DNA of 5,363 bases from Gemmatimonadaceae bacterium (GTDB lineage Bacteria > Latescibacterota > UBA2968 > UBA8231), in contig PBSR01000002.1 of NCBI GenBank assembly GCA_002726335.1, forward strand, positions 1 to 5,363, in the 5' to 3' direction. Every line of letters starts with the position of its first letter. Position 1 is the first letter of the stretch. A model generated the notes under the pieces. It had not been told where the DNA came from. It saw only the letters and a program-made list of their open reading frames with translations, and searched no databases. Below are positions 1 to 5,363 of the stretch, in pieces. The translations under genes were made by a program, and so were the position numbers.

Positions 1-932
1 ACCTCTGGCTCAAGTTCGACGGACTCAACCCCACCGGTACCGTCAAGGACCGCTCAGCCGTCACCGCCGTCGCCGCCGCCCGGCAGTTTGGCTTTGACCG
101 CATCGGCGTGGTCAGCACCGGCAACGCCGCCACCGCCATCGCCGCCTACGCCGCCCGCGCCGGTATCCGCGCCCTGGTGCTGTCTTCCGCAACGAGCAGC
201 CGGCCCAAGGTCTCCCACGTCAACGCCCTCACCGCCGACTTCATGATGTACCGCGGCAACTACGACGACCTGATCGGTGCCTTCGACCGCGCCATCGACA
301 GCCACGTCGTGTTCGATGGCGGCGCCTCGCGCAATCCCTACAAGCAGGACGGCAAGAAGACCCTGGCCTACGAAATCTTCGAGCAAATGGGCCTCCAGGC
401 CCCCGCATATGTCGTCTACCCGGTTGGCATGGGCGAGTTGCTGCTGGCCTCTCAGCGCGGCTTCCGCGAACTCCACGCCGCCGGCCACGCCGATAGCGTC
501 CCGATCCCGGTCGCCGCCCAGTCTAGCGTCGCCGACACCATCGTGAAGGCCCTGAACGAGGGCGGCCCACGGGTCCCGATCTCCATCGACTACACCATCG
601 CCGAGGGTGTCGCCGTCGGCGACATGGGCGCCAAGGGCGACTGGGTCCTGCGGGACCTGCGCGACGCCGGCGGACTCAGCGCAGCCGCCTCCGACGACGA
701 GGTCGTTGAATGGCAACACCGGCTCGCCCGGCTCGAGGGCATCTGGGCCGGACCCACCGGCTGCGTCACCCTGCCGGTCCTCGCCACGCTCGCCGCCGAA
801 GGCAAGATACCCCGCGACGCCCGCGTAGTCTGCACGGTCTCCGAAACCGGTCTCAAGTCCGACCTCGAGCCCCCCGACATCCCGATCATCGCAGCCAACG
901 AAGCCGCCATCCTCGACTTCCTGCAGTCCTGA
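1..932 (+). CDS. Threonine-synthase-like PLP-dependent enzyme, 5' end cut by window edge
   Basis: This is the C-terminal 310 residues of a fold-type II PLP enzyme. The reading frame is open from base 3 and ends at TGA 930-932. The closest family is threonine synthase, which converts O-phosphohomoserine to threonine and phosphate in the cytoplasm. Visible motifs are NPTGTVKDR, whose Lys (codon 45-47) should form the PLP Schiff base; STGNAATAIAAYAARAG (from 114), the substrate and cofactor loop; NPYKQDGKKTLAYEIFEQ (from about 330); and a C-terminal ETGLK segment (843-857). The N-terminal part, roughly 50-100 residues and possibly a zinc ribbon, lies outside the window. Two loops that normally hold the PLP phosphate and pyridine ring are unusual: GNAGN-type is GMGEL here, and TGxGLK-type is SETGLK. 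The gene may therefore be a paralogue with another beta-elimination or replacement activity. The PLP fold is near certain; the exact reaction is not. Confidence 0.85.
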   Translation, partial: LWLKFDGLNPTGTVKDRSAVTAVAAARQFGFDRIGVVSTGNAATAIAAYAARAGIRALVLSSATSSRPKVSHVNALTADFMMYRGNYDDLIGAFDRAIDSHVVFDGGASRNPYKQDGKKTLAYEIFEQMGLQAPAYVVYPVGMGELLLASQRGFRELHAAGHADSVPIPVAAQSSVADTIVKALNEGGPRVPISIDYTIAEGVAVGDMGAKGDWVLRDLRDAGGLSAAASDDEVVEWQHRLARLEGIWAGPTGCVTLPVLATLAAEGKIPRDARVVCTVSETGLKSDLEPPDIPIIAANEAAILDFLQS

Positions 933-937
933 AGGAG
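931..937 (+). promoter_or_regulatory. Shine-Dalgarno of the cupin gene, overlapping the upstream stop codon
   Basis: GAAGGAG is a strong ribosome-binding site that starts inside the TGA stop (930-932) of the PLP enzyme. A 6-nt spacer separates it from GTG 944. This fixes the cupin start at GTG and implies translation directly behind the upstream gene on one message. Confidence 0.85.
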
Positions 938-943
938 TCCGCC

Positions 944-1285
944 GTGAGCATCATCCGCCTGCGCGACATACCCGAAGAGGAATCCCGCTTTCCCGGCGTC
1001 ACCCGCAAATCGATCGTGGTCGGCGAGAACCTCCAGGCCCTGCAACTGGTCATGCGCGTTGGCGCCGAGAGCACCCGCCACCGCCACGGCCGCGAGCAGA
1101 TCAGCTACTGCCTGAGCGGGGCCATCGAAGTCGACATCGACGGCGAAATCACCATCTGCCGCACCGGCACGATGTGGCACGTCCCCGGGGGTACCTGGCA
1201 CGGCGCCCGCGCCGTTGAGAACTCGCTGGTTCTCGAAACCTTCAGCCCGCCGATCGGCGGCGAAGGCGACTGGCAGGAACCGTAG
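944..1285 (+). CDS. Small single-domain cupin protein
   Basis: A 113-residue protein starting at GTG 944 and ending at TAG 1283-1285. Both cupin motifs are present. Motif 1 is G40-x5-H46-R-H48-x2-E51-Q52-x6-G59, and motif 2 is G75-x5-P81-x-G83-x2-H86. The expected metal ligands are H46, H48, Q52 (or E51) and H86, which suit one Fe, Mn, Zn or Ni ion in a small beta-barrel. The ending LETFSPP...GDW is common in Cupin_2 proteins. There is no signal peptide or membrane segment, so it should be cytoplasmic. The length matches a minimal one-barrel cupin. It sits 11 bp behind the PLP enzyme, so a role in the same pathway is likely. It could be an isomerase, dioxygenase or small-molecule-binding protein; the sequence does not decide. 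In-frame codons further upstream overlap the PLP gene and have no ribosome site. Confidence 0.9.
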   Translation: MSIIRLRDIPEEESRFPGVTRKSIVVGENLQALQLVMRVGAESTRHRHGREQISYCLSGAIEVDIDGEITICRTGTMWHVPGGTWHGARAVENSLVLETFSPPIGGEGDWQEP

Positions 1286-1290
1286 GGCCG

Positions 1291-1296
1291 TAAGAT
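1291..1296 (+). promoter_or_regulatory. Possible -10 element for the MscS gene
   Basis: TAAGAT matches the TATAAT consensus at four of six positions, including the key A2 and T6. It lies in a short AT-richer island just after the cupin stop. A start about 7 nt downstream would give a leader of roughly 45 nt before ATG 1349. No recognisable -35 TTGACA lies at the normal spacing, so this is a weak call. Confidence 0.35.
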
Positions 1297-1319
1297 AGAC
1301 ACCTCAGCCGGGAAAACGC

Positions 1320-1333
1320 GCGGCGGCCGCCGC
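1320..1333 (+). repeat. Perfect 14-bp GC palindrome in the MscS leader
   Basis: GCGGCGGCCGCCGC is its own reverse complement. In RNA it could fold as a five-pair G-C stem with a GGCC loop. It ends one base before the ribosome-binding site GGGAGG (1335-1340) of the MscS gene, so folding could limit ribosome access, or the DNA could bind a dimeric protein. Pure G/C composition means chance occurrence is plausible. Confidence 0.5.
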
Positions 1334-1348
1334 CGGGAGGGATAGCCG

Positions 1349-1927
1349 ATGGACAGCCTCTGGAACGAAATCTGGAAGGTCCTCAATACGTCGATCACCC
1401 AGATCCAAGAGCGCGACCTTTCGCTGCTGTCGCTCATCCAGGTCGTCCTCATCATCTTTATCGCCTGGTTCCTGTCGCGCACCCTGACGCCGGTGTTGCG
1501 CCGCGTCATCCTGGGCCGGGTCGAGTTTGGCGATACCGTCGAGAACTCCATCGCCCGCAGCTTCCGTTTCACCATTCTCTTCATCGGCATCTACGTCGCC
1601 ATCAGCTCCATCGGCTTCGACCTGGCGATCCTGCTGGTGCCCCTCGGCGGCCTGTCGGTCGGCATCGGCTTCGGTGCCCAGGACCTAGCCAAGAACTTGA
1701 TCGCCGGGGTGATCACGATGTCCGAGCAGCGCGTCCGGCGCGGTCAGATCATCGAGATTCGCGGCATGCGCGGCACCGTCGAGGCCATCGGCCTACGCTC
1801 CACCACCGTACGGATGGAAGACGGCGTACAGCTGATGCTGGCCAACGGCGACTTCATGAGCCAGCCGGTCAAGATTTTCAGCGAACCCGACGACGACGAA
1901 GCGGAATCCAGCGACGCCACTGCCTGA
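1349..1927 (+). CDS. Short MscS-family mechanosensitive channel
   Basis: A 192-residue inner-membrane protein. MscS channels open under membrane tension and release solutes during osmotic downshock. Predicted membrane helices are about 26-43, 74-97 and 98-122. The third carries the pore-helix pattern GGLSVGIGFGAQDLAKNLIAG, with the small-residue Gly/Ala spacing and the AQxLxxNxIAG signature of the family. It is followed by the beta domain (about 123-177: RRGQIIEIRGMRGTVEAIGLRST...). The protein then stops after an acidic tail (EPDDDEAESSD). E. coli MscS has 286 residues, so the large C-terminal alpha/beta cage domain is missing. The family's usual IPNS motif after the beta strands reads LANGDF. 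ATG 1349 has the ribosome site GGGAGG(G) at 1335-1341 with suitable spacing. The gene is convergent with the sulfatase and separated from the cupin by 63 bp with its own possible -10 element. Confidence 0.92.
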   Translation: MDSLWNEIWKVLNTSITQIQERDLSLLSLIQVVLIIFIAWFLSRTLTPVLRRVILGRVEFGDTVENSIARSFRFTILFIGIYVAISSIGFDLAILLVPLGGLSVGIGFGAQDLAKNLIAGVITMSEQRVRRGQIIEIRGMRGTVEAIGLRSTTVRMEDGVQLMLANGDFMSQPVKIFSEPDDDEAESSDATA

Positions 1928-1960
1928 TCGGTCGCTTCGCCCCGGAATCCGCCAGGGCCC

Positions 1961-3463
1961 TCAGGCATGCGACAGCGGCGTCGGCAGCCTCCCGATCGCG
2001 TTGGCGGTCAGATCCAGCAGCCGCCCTTCCAGCTCCCGTTGCACATCGGCCGCCGCCGGGTCGCCCCAGCGGTTCACCAGTTCGCCCGGGTCCTCCTGCA
2101 GGTCGTATAGCTCACCACGATCGGCATTCGGGTAGTGGGTCAGCTTCCAGCGTCCGGTGACGACCGTCATCAGCGTCATCTCCGGGTAGTAGCGCGACAC
2201 GAACTCCACCAGCACCGCTTCCCGCCCCCCTCCACCGCCCAGCCACGGCAGCATCGAGCGGCCCTGGAACGACGGCAGGGCATCCACCCCAGCAAGGTCG
2301 GCGAAGGTCGGCGCCAGGTCCAGCAACGTACCCGGGCCGGTGGCCGTCGTCCCCGCCCGGGTAACCCCCGGGATGCGGGCCACGAACGGCAGCCGGTACA
2401 GCCCCTCGTAGGGGAACGGCCCCTTGTACAGCAGTCCGTGATCGCCGAATAGCTCCCCGTGGTCACTGGTGAAGATCACCGCCGTGTTTTCGGCCAGGCC
2501 CTGCTCTTCCAGCGCGGCCAGGATGCGCCCGACCGAATCGTCGATCAGTTCCACCATGCCGTAGTACTGGGCGTGGATCTGGCACCAGTCGGTGTCGGTC
2601 AGGGCGGGCAGGTCGCCGGCCCCGGCACCCCAGCCCTCGTGCTTAACGACCCGGCCTTCGATCACGTTGCGGACGTGAGGCGGCTTGCCGTCCAGGTCGG
2701 CGTCGGTGTACTCGGGAATCCGCATGTCCGCCGGGTCGAAGTGATCGCAATAGGGCTTCGGCGCGGTGAACGAATGGTGCGGGTCCGGGAAGGAGGCCCA
2801 AACGAAGAACGGCTCTTCGCCGGCGTTCTCCAGGTACTTCACCGTCCGATCGGTGATCCAGGTCGACGGGTGATGTTCCAGCGGCACCGCGTTCTTCCAG
2901 GCGCCGACCCAGGTGGGCTCTTCGAGGGCGTGTTCTATGTCGATCAGGTCAATCGATTCCGGCGCTCGTTCGCGCAGATCACACCCGATGTGGCCCTGCT
3001 TCAAGTAGTGATGGCGCAGCGTCAGGTCCACGTGGTCGAACCCGTAGTACGGCCCGTGCCAGTCGTCCGGCACCAGGCCCTGCTCCCAGGTGTCCTCGCG
3101 CTCCACCTCCATAGGATCGGCTGCGCCGCCGTCGAAGCCGTAGGGTCGCAGGTGGGCCTTGCCAATCAGCGCAGTGTGGTGGCCGGCGTCCGACAGTAGC
3201 TGGCCGAAGGTCGGAATATCCGGGTCCAGGGCGACCCCGTTGGTCCAGACCCCGTGAGTGCGCGGGGTGGTGCCGGTAATGATGGTCGAGCGCGACGGCA
3301 TGCAGAGCGGCTGGGCCACGTACATCTGTTCGGCCCGCACCCCTTCTGCCGCCAGCCGGTCCAGATTGGGCGTCCGGGCGATCGGATTACCGGCGCAGCC
3401 CAGCGAGTCGGCTCGCATCTGGTCGGTGGTGATAAAGACCACGTTCATCGGTTCACGCGGCAT
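1961..3463 (-). CDS. Cysteine-type sulfatase (alkaline phosphatase superfamily)
   Basis: A 500-residue sulfatase that hydrolyses a sulfate ester using a formylglycine made from Cys54. The signature C54-M-P-S-R58 continues to T63-G64, the form recognised by formylglycine-generating enzyme or anaerobic SME. Other expected active-site elements are present: metal ligands in ITTDQ (D14, Q15), GKAHL with K102, DPHH (D227, H229/H230), TSDHGE (D334, H335) and YKGPFPYEG (K347). The C-terminal subdomain ends in the usual GRWKL...GELYDLQEDPGE pattern (438-461). There is no signal peptide, so the enzyme is predicted cytoplasmic and would act on an imported sulfated substrate. That substrate (carbohydrate, aryl or choline sulfate) cannot be read from the sequence, and phosphonate monoester hydrolases share this fold. 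ATG 3463-3461 is chosen because GAAAGG lies 7 nt upstream and the conserved region begins at residue 6. The open frame continues upstream, antisense to the glycosylase gene, but that part resembles nothing. No modifying enzyme is encoded in the window. Confidence 0.95.
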   Translation of the reverse strand: MPREPMNVVFITTDQMRADSLGCAGNPIARTPNLDRLAAEGVRAEQMYVAQPLCMPSRSTIITGTTPRTHGVWTNGVALDPDIPTFGQLLSDAGHHTALIGKAHLRPYGFDGGAADPMEVEREDTWEQGLVPDDWHGPYYGFDHVDLTLRHHYLKQGHIGCDLRERAPESIDLIDIEHALEEPTWVGAWKNAVPLEHHPSTWITDRTVKYLENAGEEPFFVWASFPDPHHSFTAPKPYCDHFDPADMRIPEYTDADLDGKPPHVRNVIEGRVVKHEGWGAGAGDLPALTDTDWCQIHAQYYGMVELIDDSVGRILAALEEQGLAENTAVIFTSDHGELFGDHGLLYKGPFPYEGLYRLPFVARIPGVTRAGTTATGPGTLLDLAPTFADLAGVDALPSFQGRSMLPWLGGGGGREAVLVEFVSRYYPEMTLMTVVTGRWKLTHYPNADRGELYDLQEDPGELVNRWGDPAAADVQRELEGRLLDLTANAIGRLPTPLSHA

Positions 3464-3470
3464 CGCAGCG

Positions 3471-3476
3471 CCTTTC
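3471..3476 (-). promoter_or_regulatory. Shine-Dalgarno of the sulfatase gene
   Basis: Read on the minus strand, GAAAGG lies 7 nt before ATG 3463-3461. It decides this start over the long upstream extension of the same open frame and over the second in-frame ATG (residue 6). Confidence 0.65.
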
Positions 3477-3595
3477 TGTATGGATTCGCAAACACCGAGC
3501 GTCCCTTCGGCACGGTCCCCGGTTCGTTCGCGCGAGCGTAGCGGCCCGGATGTCCCCGAATCAAACCGGTCCCGGCGTGCCGAGGCCGGCGTGGC

Positions 3596-3601
3596 TAGAA
3601 T
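3596..3601 (+). promoter_or_regulatory. -10 element for a probably leaderless glycosylase transcript
   Basis: TAGAAT matches TATAAT at five of six positions and stands out in very GC-rich surroundings. Its last T is 7 nt before the A of ATG 3609, so a normal start 7-8 nt downstream would fall on or next to the initiation codon. No Shine-Dalgarno is present between it and the ATG. No -35 box is recognisable. Confidence 0.6.
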
Positions 3602-3608
3602 CCGTCCG

Positions 3609-4493
3609 ATGTCCCACGCCACCACAGAGCCCTTCGCGAGCCGGCAGATCCGACTGACCGCGCCGCCGCGGTTCGACTTGGAAGCCGTCGTGCACGCCCA
3701 CGGCTGGTGGAATCTGCCGCCATTCCGCTGGGATGAGGCTGGTGGCGTCATCGCCACCGCCGCCGAGATCGACGACTTGCCCACCGACCTTTCGCTCAGC
3801 CAGCCCTCGCCGCTTCGCATCCTGGTCGAGTGGACCGGCGCGGCCGCCGAGCCGGCGGTGGCCTCCGTGGCCCGCCGGATGCTGATGCTGGACAGCGACC
3901 TGGCCGAGTTCCAGCGCCGCTGTGCCCGTCCCCGGCGCCTGCGCCACGTAGTCGAAAATGGACTGGGCCGCCTGCTGCGCGCGCCGACGCTCTGGGAGGA
4001 CGTCGTGAAGGTCCTTTGCACCACCAACGTCAACTGGGGCGGCACCCGCGGGATGTCCGAGCGCCTCGTGAAATCCTTCGGCGCGCGCACCCCGTTGGGT
4101 CACCGTACGTTCCCCTCGCCGCAGCGCCTGGCCCGTCGCCGCCCCGCCACCCTGGCCGGCAAGGCCCGCCTGGGCTATCGCGCCGGGGCGCTTTCCACGA
4201 TGGCCCGCGCCATCGTCGCCGGTGAACTCGACCTGGCCGCCTGGGAGGACCCGGCGCCCGCCACCGAAGAACTGCTCGCTGACATCCTGACGATCAAAGG
4301 ACTCGGCCCCTACGCGGCCGCCAGCATCCTGGCACTGGTCGAGCGCTACGACTTCCTGCCGGTCGACTCGGTTTTCATGAACCACGTCACCAATGTCCAT
4401 TTCAAAGGCGAGCGCCCCACCCGCGCCGCCGCCGAGCGCGTCTATCGCAACTGGGGACGTTGGAAATACCTGGCCTACTGGTTCGAGCGCTGA
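3609..4493 (+). CDS. HhH-GPD superfamily DNA glycosylase (AlkA/OGG1-like fold)
   Basis: A 294-residue protein ending at TGA 4491-4493. It has the helix-hairpin-helix plus Gly/Pro-Asp arrangement of base-excision-repair glycosylases, which remove damaged bases from DNA. The hairpin is I229-K-G-L-G-P-Y235-A-A-A-S, and the catalytic aspartate is D253 in LPVDSVF. The position that carries the lyase lysine in EndoIII and OGG1 (GRK or GTK) is Y235, so a monofunctional glycosylase like AlkA is predicted. The N-terminal region has FDLEAVVHAHGWWNLPPFRW (22-41), typical of AlkA/OGG-like N-terminal domains. The middle (LWEDVVKVLCTTNVNWGGTRGMSERLVKSFG, about 129-159) is the usual helix preceding the lesion-binding core. 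No four-cysteine iron-sulfur loop follows, unlike EndoIII and MutY. ATG 3609 is chosen because it follows the -10 hexamer directly; an in-frame GTG at 3591 would overlap the promoter. The substrate (alkylated or oxidised purine) is not decidable. Confidence 0.88.
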   Translation: MSHATTEPFASRQIRLTAPPRFDLEAVVHAHGWWNLPPFRWDEAGGVIATAAEIDDLPTDLSLSQPSPLRILVEWTGAAAEPAVASVARRMLMLDSDLAEFQRRCARPRRLRHVVENGLGRLLRAPTLWEDVVKVLCTTNVNWGGTRGMSERLVKSFGARTPLGHRTFPSPQRLARRRPATLAGKARLGYRAGALSTMARAIVAGELDLAAWEDPAPATEELLADILTIKGLGPYAAASILALVERYDFLPVDSVFMNHVTNVHFKGERPTRAAAERVYRNWGRWKYLAYWFER

Positions 4494-4507
4494 TCCGGCC
4501 GCCGCCG

Positions 4508-4513
4508 TATATT
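4508..4513 (+). promoter_or_regulatory. Possible -10 element for the methyltransferase
   Basis: TATATT matches TATAAT at five of six positions and lies in the 55-bp gap after the glycosylase stop. Transcription starting near 4520 would give a leader of about 30 nt that contains the ribosome site. No clear -35 box is seen. Read-through from the glycosylase gene is also possible. Confidence 0.5.
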
Positions 4514-4538
4514 CTGGTTTCGTCGCCGACTGTCTCCC

Positions 4539-4543
4539 GGGAG
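4539..4543 (+). promoter_or_regulatory. Shine-Dalgarno selecting a TTG start
   Basis: GGGAG lies 5 nt before TTG 4549. The first residues after this TTG (SFDWYRFRQFNR) match the usual beginning of this methyltransferase family. The in-frame ATGs further upstream (for example 4393) lie inside the glycosylase gene and have no such site. Confidence 0.75.
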
Positions 4544-4548
4544 CCCGC

Positions 4549-5358
4549 TTGAGTTTCGACTGGTACCGGTTTCGCCAATTCAACCGCGCCACGGTGCGCG
4601 CCGCCCGCGAGCCGTACCTAGAGCACTTTACCGCCGGCGCGCGGTTGCTGGATGTCGGCTGCGGACGGGGTGAATTCCTGGAGGCCGCCGGCGAGCGGGG
4701 CTTTGACGCCCGGGGAATCGACCTGGACCCGGCTGCCGTCGCCGCGGCGGACGGCCTGCCGGCCGAAGTCGCCGACGCGCTGGATTTCCTCCCGGCCCAC
4801 CCGGCCGAGTTCGAGGCCATCTTCTGCGCCCACGTCATCGAGCACCTGGTCCCCGACGCCGCCGCCCGACTCATCCAGGCGGCGGCCGGCTCACTGCGGC
4901 CCGGCGGGGTCCTCTGCCTGGTCACGCCGAATCCCGGCAGCCTGCCGACCATCATCCACGAGTTCTGGCGCGACCCGTCGCACACCCGTCCCTACGACGT
5001 GGAGGCGCTGGCGTTCCTCTGCGGGCAGGCCGGGCTCGAAATCACGGCCTCCGGGATCGACGAATCGTCTCCACGGGGGCTGGTCATCGACCCGGACGAC
5101 CTGGCGCCCGCCGATCCCGCTTCTCCTCCGGCCGCGCCCCCTACCGACCAGCCGCGACTTGCCGGGGCGGTCGCCGCGCAGTTCAACCGCAGCCGCCTGG
5201 CGGCGCAGCTACTCGCCGAAATCCACGCCGGGCAGCTACGCATCGAGCATCTTGAAGACCGGTTGGAGCAGGTCACGGCGGCGTTGCGGCGCCTGGTCGA
5301 GGTGATCTACGAACCTTCCGAGATCTACGTCGTGGCGAAGCGACCAGCGGGTAGCTGA
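4549..5358 (+). CDS. Class I SAM-dependent methyltransferase, polysaccharide-associated type
   Basis: A 269-residue protein (TTG start) that should transfer a methyl group from S-adenosylmethionine, probably to a sugar or lipid-linked glycan. Motif I is LLDVGCGRGEF (33-43). The acidic end of strand 2 is GIDLD (56-60), the helix motif is HVIEHL (95-100) and RPGG is at 117-120. FWRDPSHTRPY (139-149) resembles the DPTHVRP motif of O-antigen and EPS methyltransferases. After a Pro/Ala-rich linker (about 185-202) comes a coiled-coil segment (about 213-250) and the final strand IYEPSEIYVVAKRP. This N-terminal SFDWYRFRQFNR and C-terminal coiled coil plus 'Y-VVA+RP' ending are recurrent in the family, often near glycosyltransferases; none is visible here because the window ends 5 bases later. 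There is no signal peptide or membrane helix, so it should be cytoplasmic or membrane-peripheral. The acceptor is unknown. Confidence 0.9.
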   Translation: MSFDWYRFRQFNRATVRAAREPYLEHFTAGARLLDVGCGRGEFLEAAGERGFDARGIDLDPAAVAAADGLPAEVADALDFLPAHPAEFEAIFCAHVIEHLVPDAAARLIQAAAGSLRPGGVLCLVTPNPGSLPTIIHEFWRDPSHTRPYDVEALAFLCGQAGLEITASGIDESSPRGLVIDPDDLAPADPASPPAAPPTDQPRLAGAVAAQFNRSRLAAQLLAEIHAGQLRIEHLEDRLEQVTAALRRLVEVIYEPSEIYVVAKRPAGS

Positions 5359-5363
5359 CCCGA

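Larger units (their letters stand above)
3464..3608. promoter_or_regulatory. Divergent intergenic region between sulfatase and DNA glycosylase
   Basis: These 145 bp must hold the promoters of both divergent genes. On the plus strand a clear -10-like hexamer lies just before the glycosylase. On the minus strand I find no convincing -10/-35 pair for the sulfatase; the AT-richer patch at about 3477-3492 is the only candidate. A 14-bp near-palindrome, CGTTCGCGCGAGCG (3525-3538, one G-T mismatch pair), lies near the middle and is a possible but weak operator. Confidence 0.5.

Noticed and set aside
54..719. A 221-codon open frame on the minus strand inside the PLP enzyme gene
   Set aside because: Gly/Asp/Ala-rich antisense shadow of a conserved gene in GC-rich DNA.
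1928..1960. Possible bidirectional terminator between the convergent channel and sulfatase genes
   Set aside because: The only symmetry is AGGGCCCT (1954-1961), which has no loop and no following T-run on either strand, so it cannot be called a terminator.
2459..3199. A 246-codon open frame on the plus strand inside the sulfatase gene
   Set aside because: It is antisense to the conserved core of the sulfatase, has no recognisable motif and no ribosome site.
3464..4090. A 209-residue in-frame N-terminal extension of the sulfatase on the minus strand
   Set aside because: It is Arg/Ser-rich, resembles no domain, runs antisense through the conserved glycosylase gene and lacks a ribosome site, whereas ATG 3463-3461 has one and sits at the start of the sulfatase fold.
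4393..4548. An upstream ATG that would extend the methyltransferase by 52 residues
   Set aside because: The extension overlaps the end of the glycosylase gene, is Pro/Ala/Ser-rich and lacks a ribosome site. TTG 4549 has GGGAG at 5 nt and begins at the family's conserved N-terminus.
3561..4985. A 474-codon open frame on the minus strand
   Set aside because: It is antisense to both the glycosylase and methyltransferase genes, which have clear family motifs. Its composition (long Gly, Ala, Arg and Gln runs) is what a GC-rich opposite strand produces.
5110..5150. Pro/Ala-rich stretch in the methyltransferase, considered as a fusion junction or frameshift
   Set aside because: The frame stays open and the C-terminal coiled coil plus final strand are the normal ending of this family, so it is a native linker.

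Overview
The window is a GC-rich stretch (by eye about two-thirds G+C) of bacterial chromosome. It is densely packed with five complete or nearly complete metabolic and housekeeping-type genes plus one gene cut by the left edge. I see no rRNA, tRNA, CRISPR array, insertion sequence or phage gene. The gene content (a cysteine-type sulfatase without a signal peptide, small stand-alone cupin, minimal MscS channel, EPS-type methyltransferase) and the isolated AT-rich -10-like hexamers near start codons would fit a free-living, high-GC lineage such as Chloroflexota (Dehalococcoidia/SAR202-like) or a comparable group. That assignment is inference only; no marker gene is present.

Layout, left to right. 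Positions 1-1285 (+): the 3' part of a threonine-synthase-like fold-type II PLP enzyme, followed after 11 bp by a 113-residue cupin with a GTG start. The Shine-Dalgarno of the cupin overlaps the stop codon of the first gene, so the two are very probably one transcript. Positions 1349-1927 (+): a short 192-residue MscS-family mechanosensitive channel with its own apparent -10 hexamer and leader. Positions 1961-3463 (-): a 500-residue sulfatase, convergent with the channel across a 33-bp gap that shows no clear terminator. Positions 3464-3608: a 145-bp divergent promoter region. Positions 3609-4493 (+): an HhH-GPD DNA glycosylase that appears to be expressed from a leaderless transcript. Positions 4549-5358 (+): a SAM-dependent methyltransferase with a TTG start and the C-terminal coiled coil typical of a polysaccharide-associated methyltransferase family.

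The genes do not form one pathway. Only the PLP enzyme and cupin look functionally and transcriptionally linked. The channel, sulfatase, glycosylase and methyltransferase each look like separate units with their own start signals. The points most worth a second look are the divergence of three conserved PLP-binding loops in the 'threonine synthase', its tight coupling to a cupin, the leaderless architecture at the glycosylase, and the truncated channel. I found no convincing evidence of a new multi-gene system in this window.
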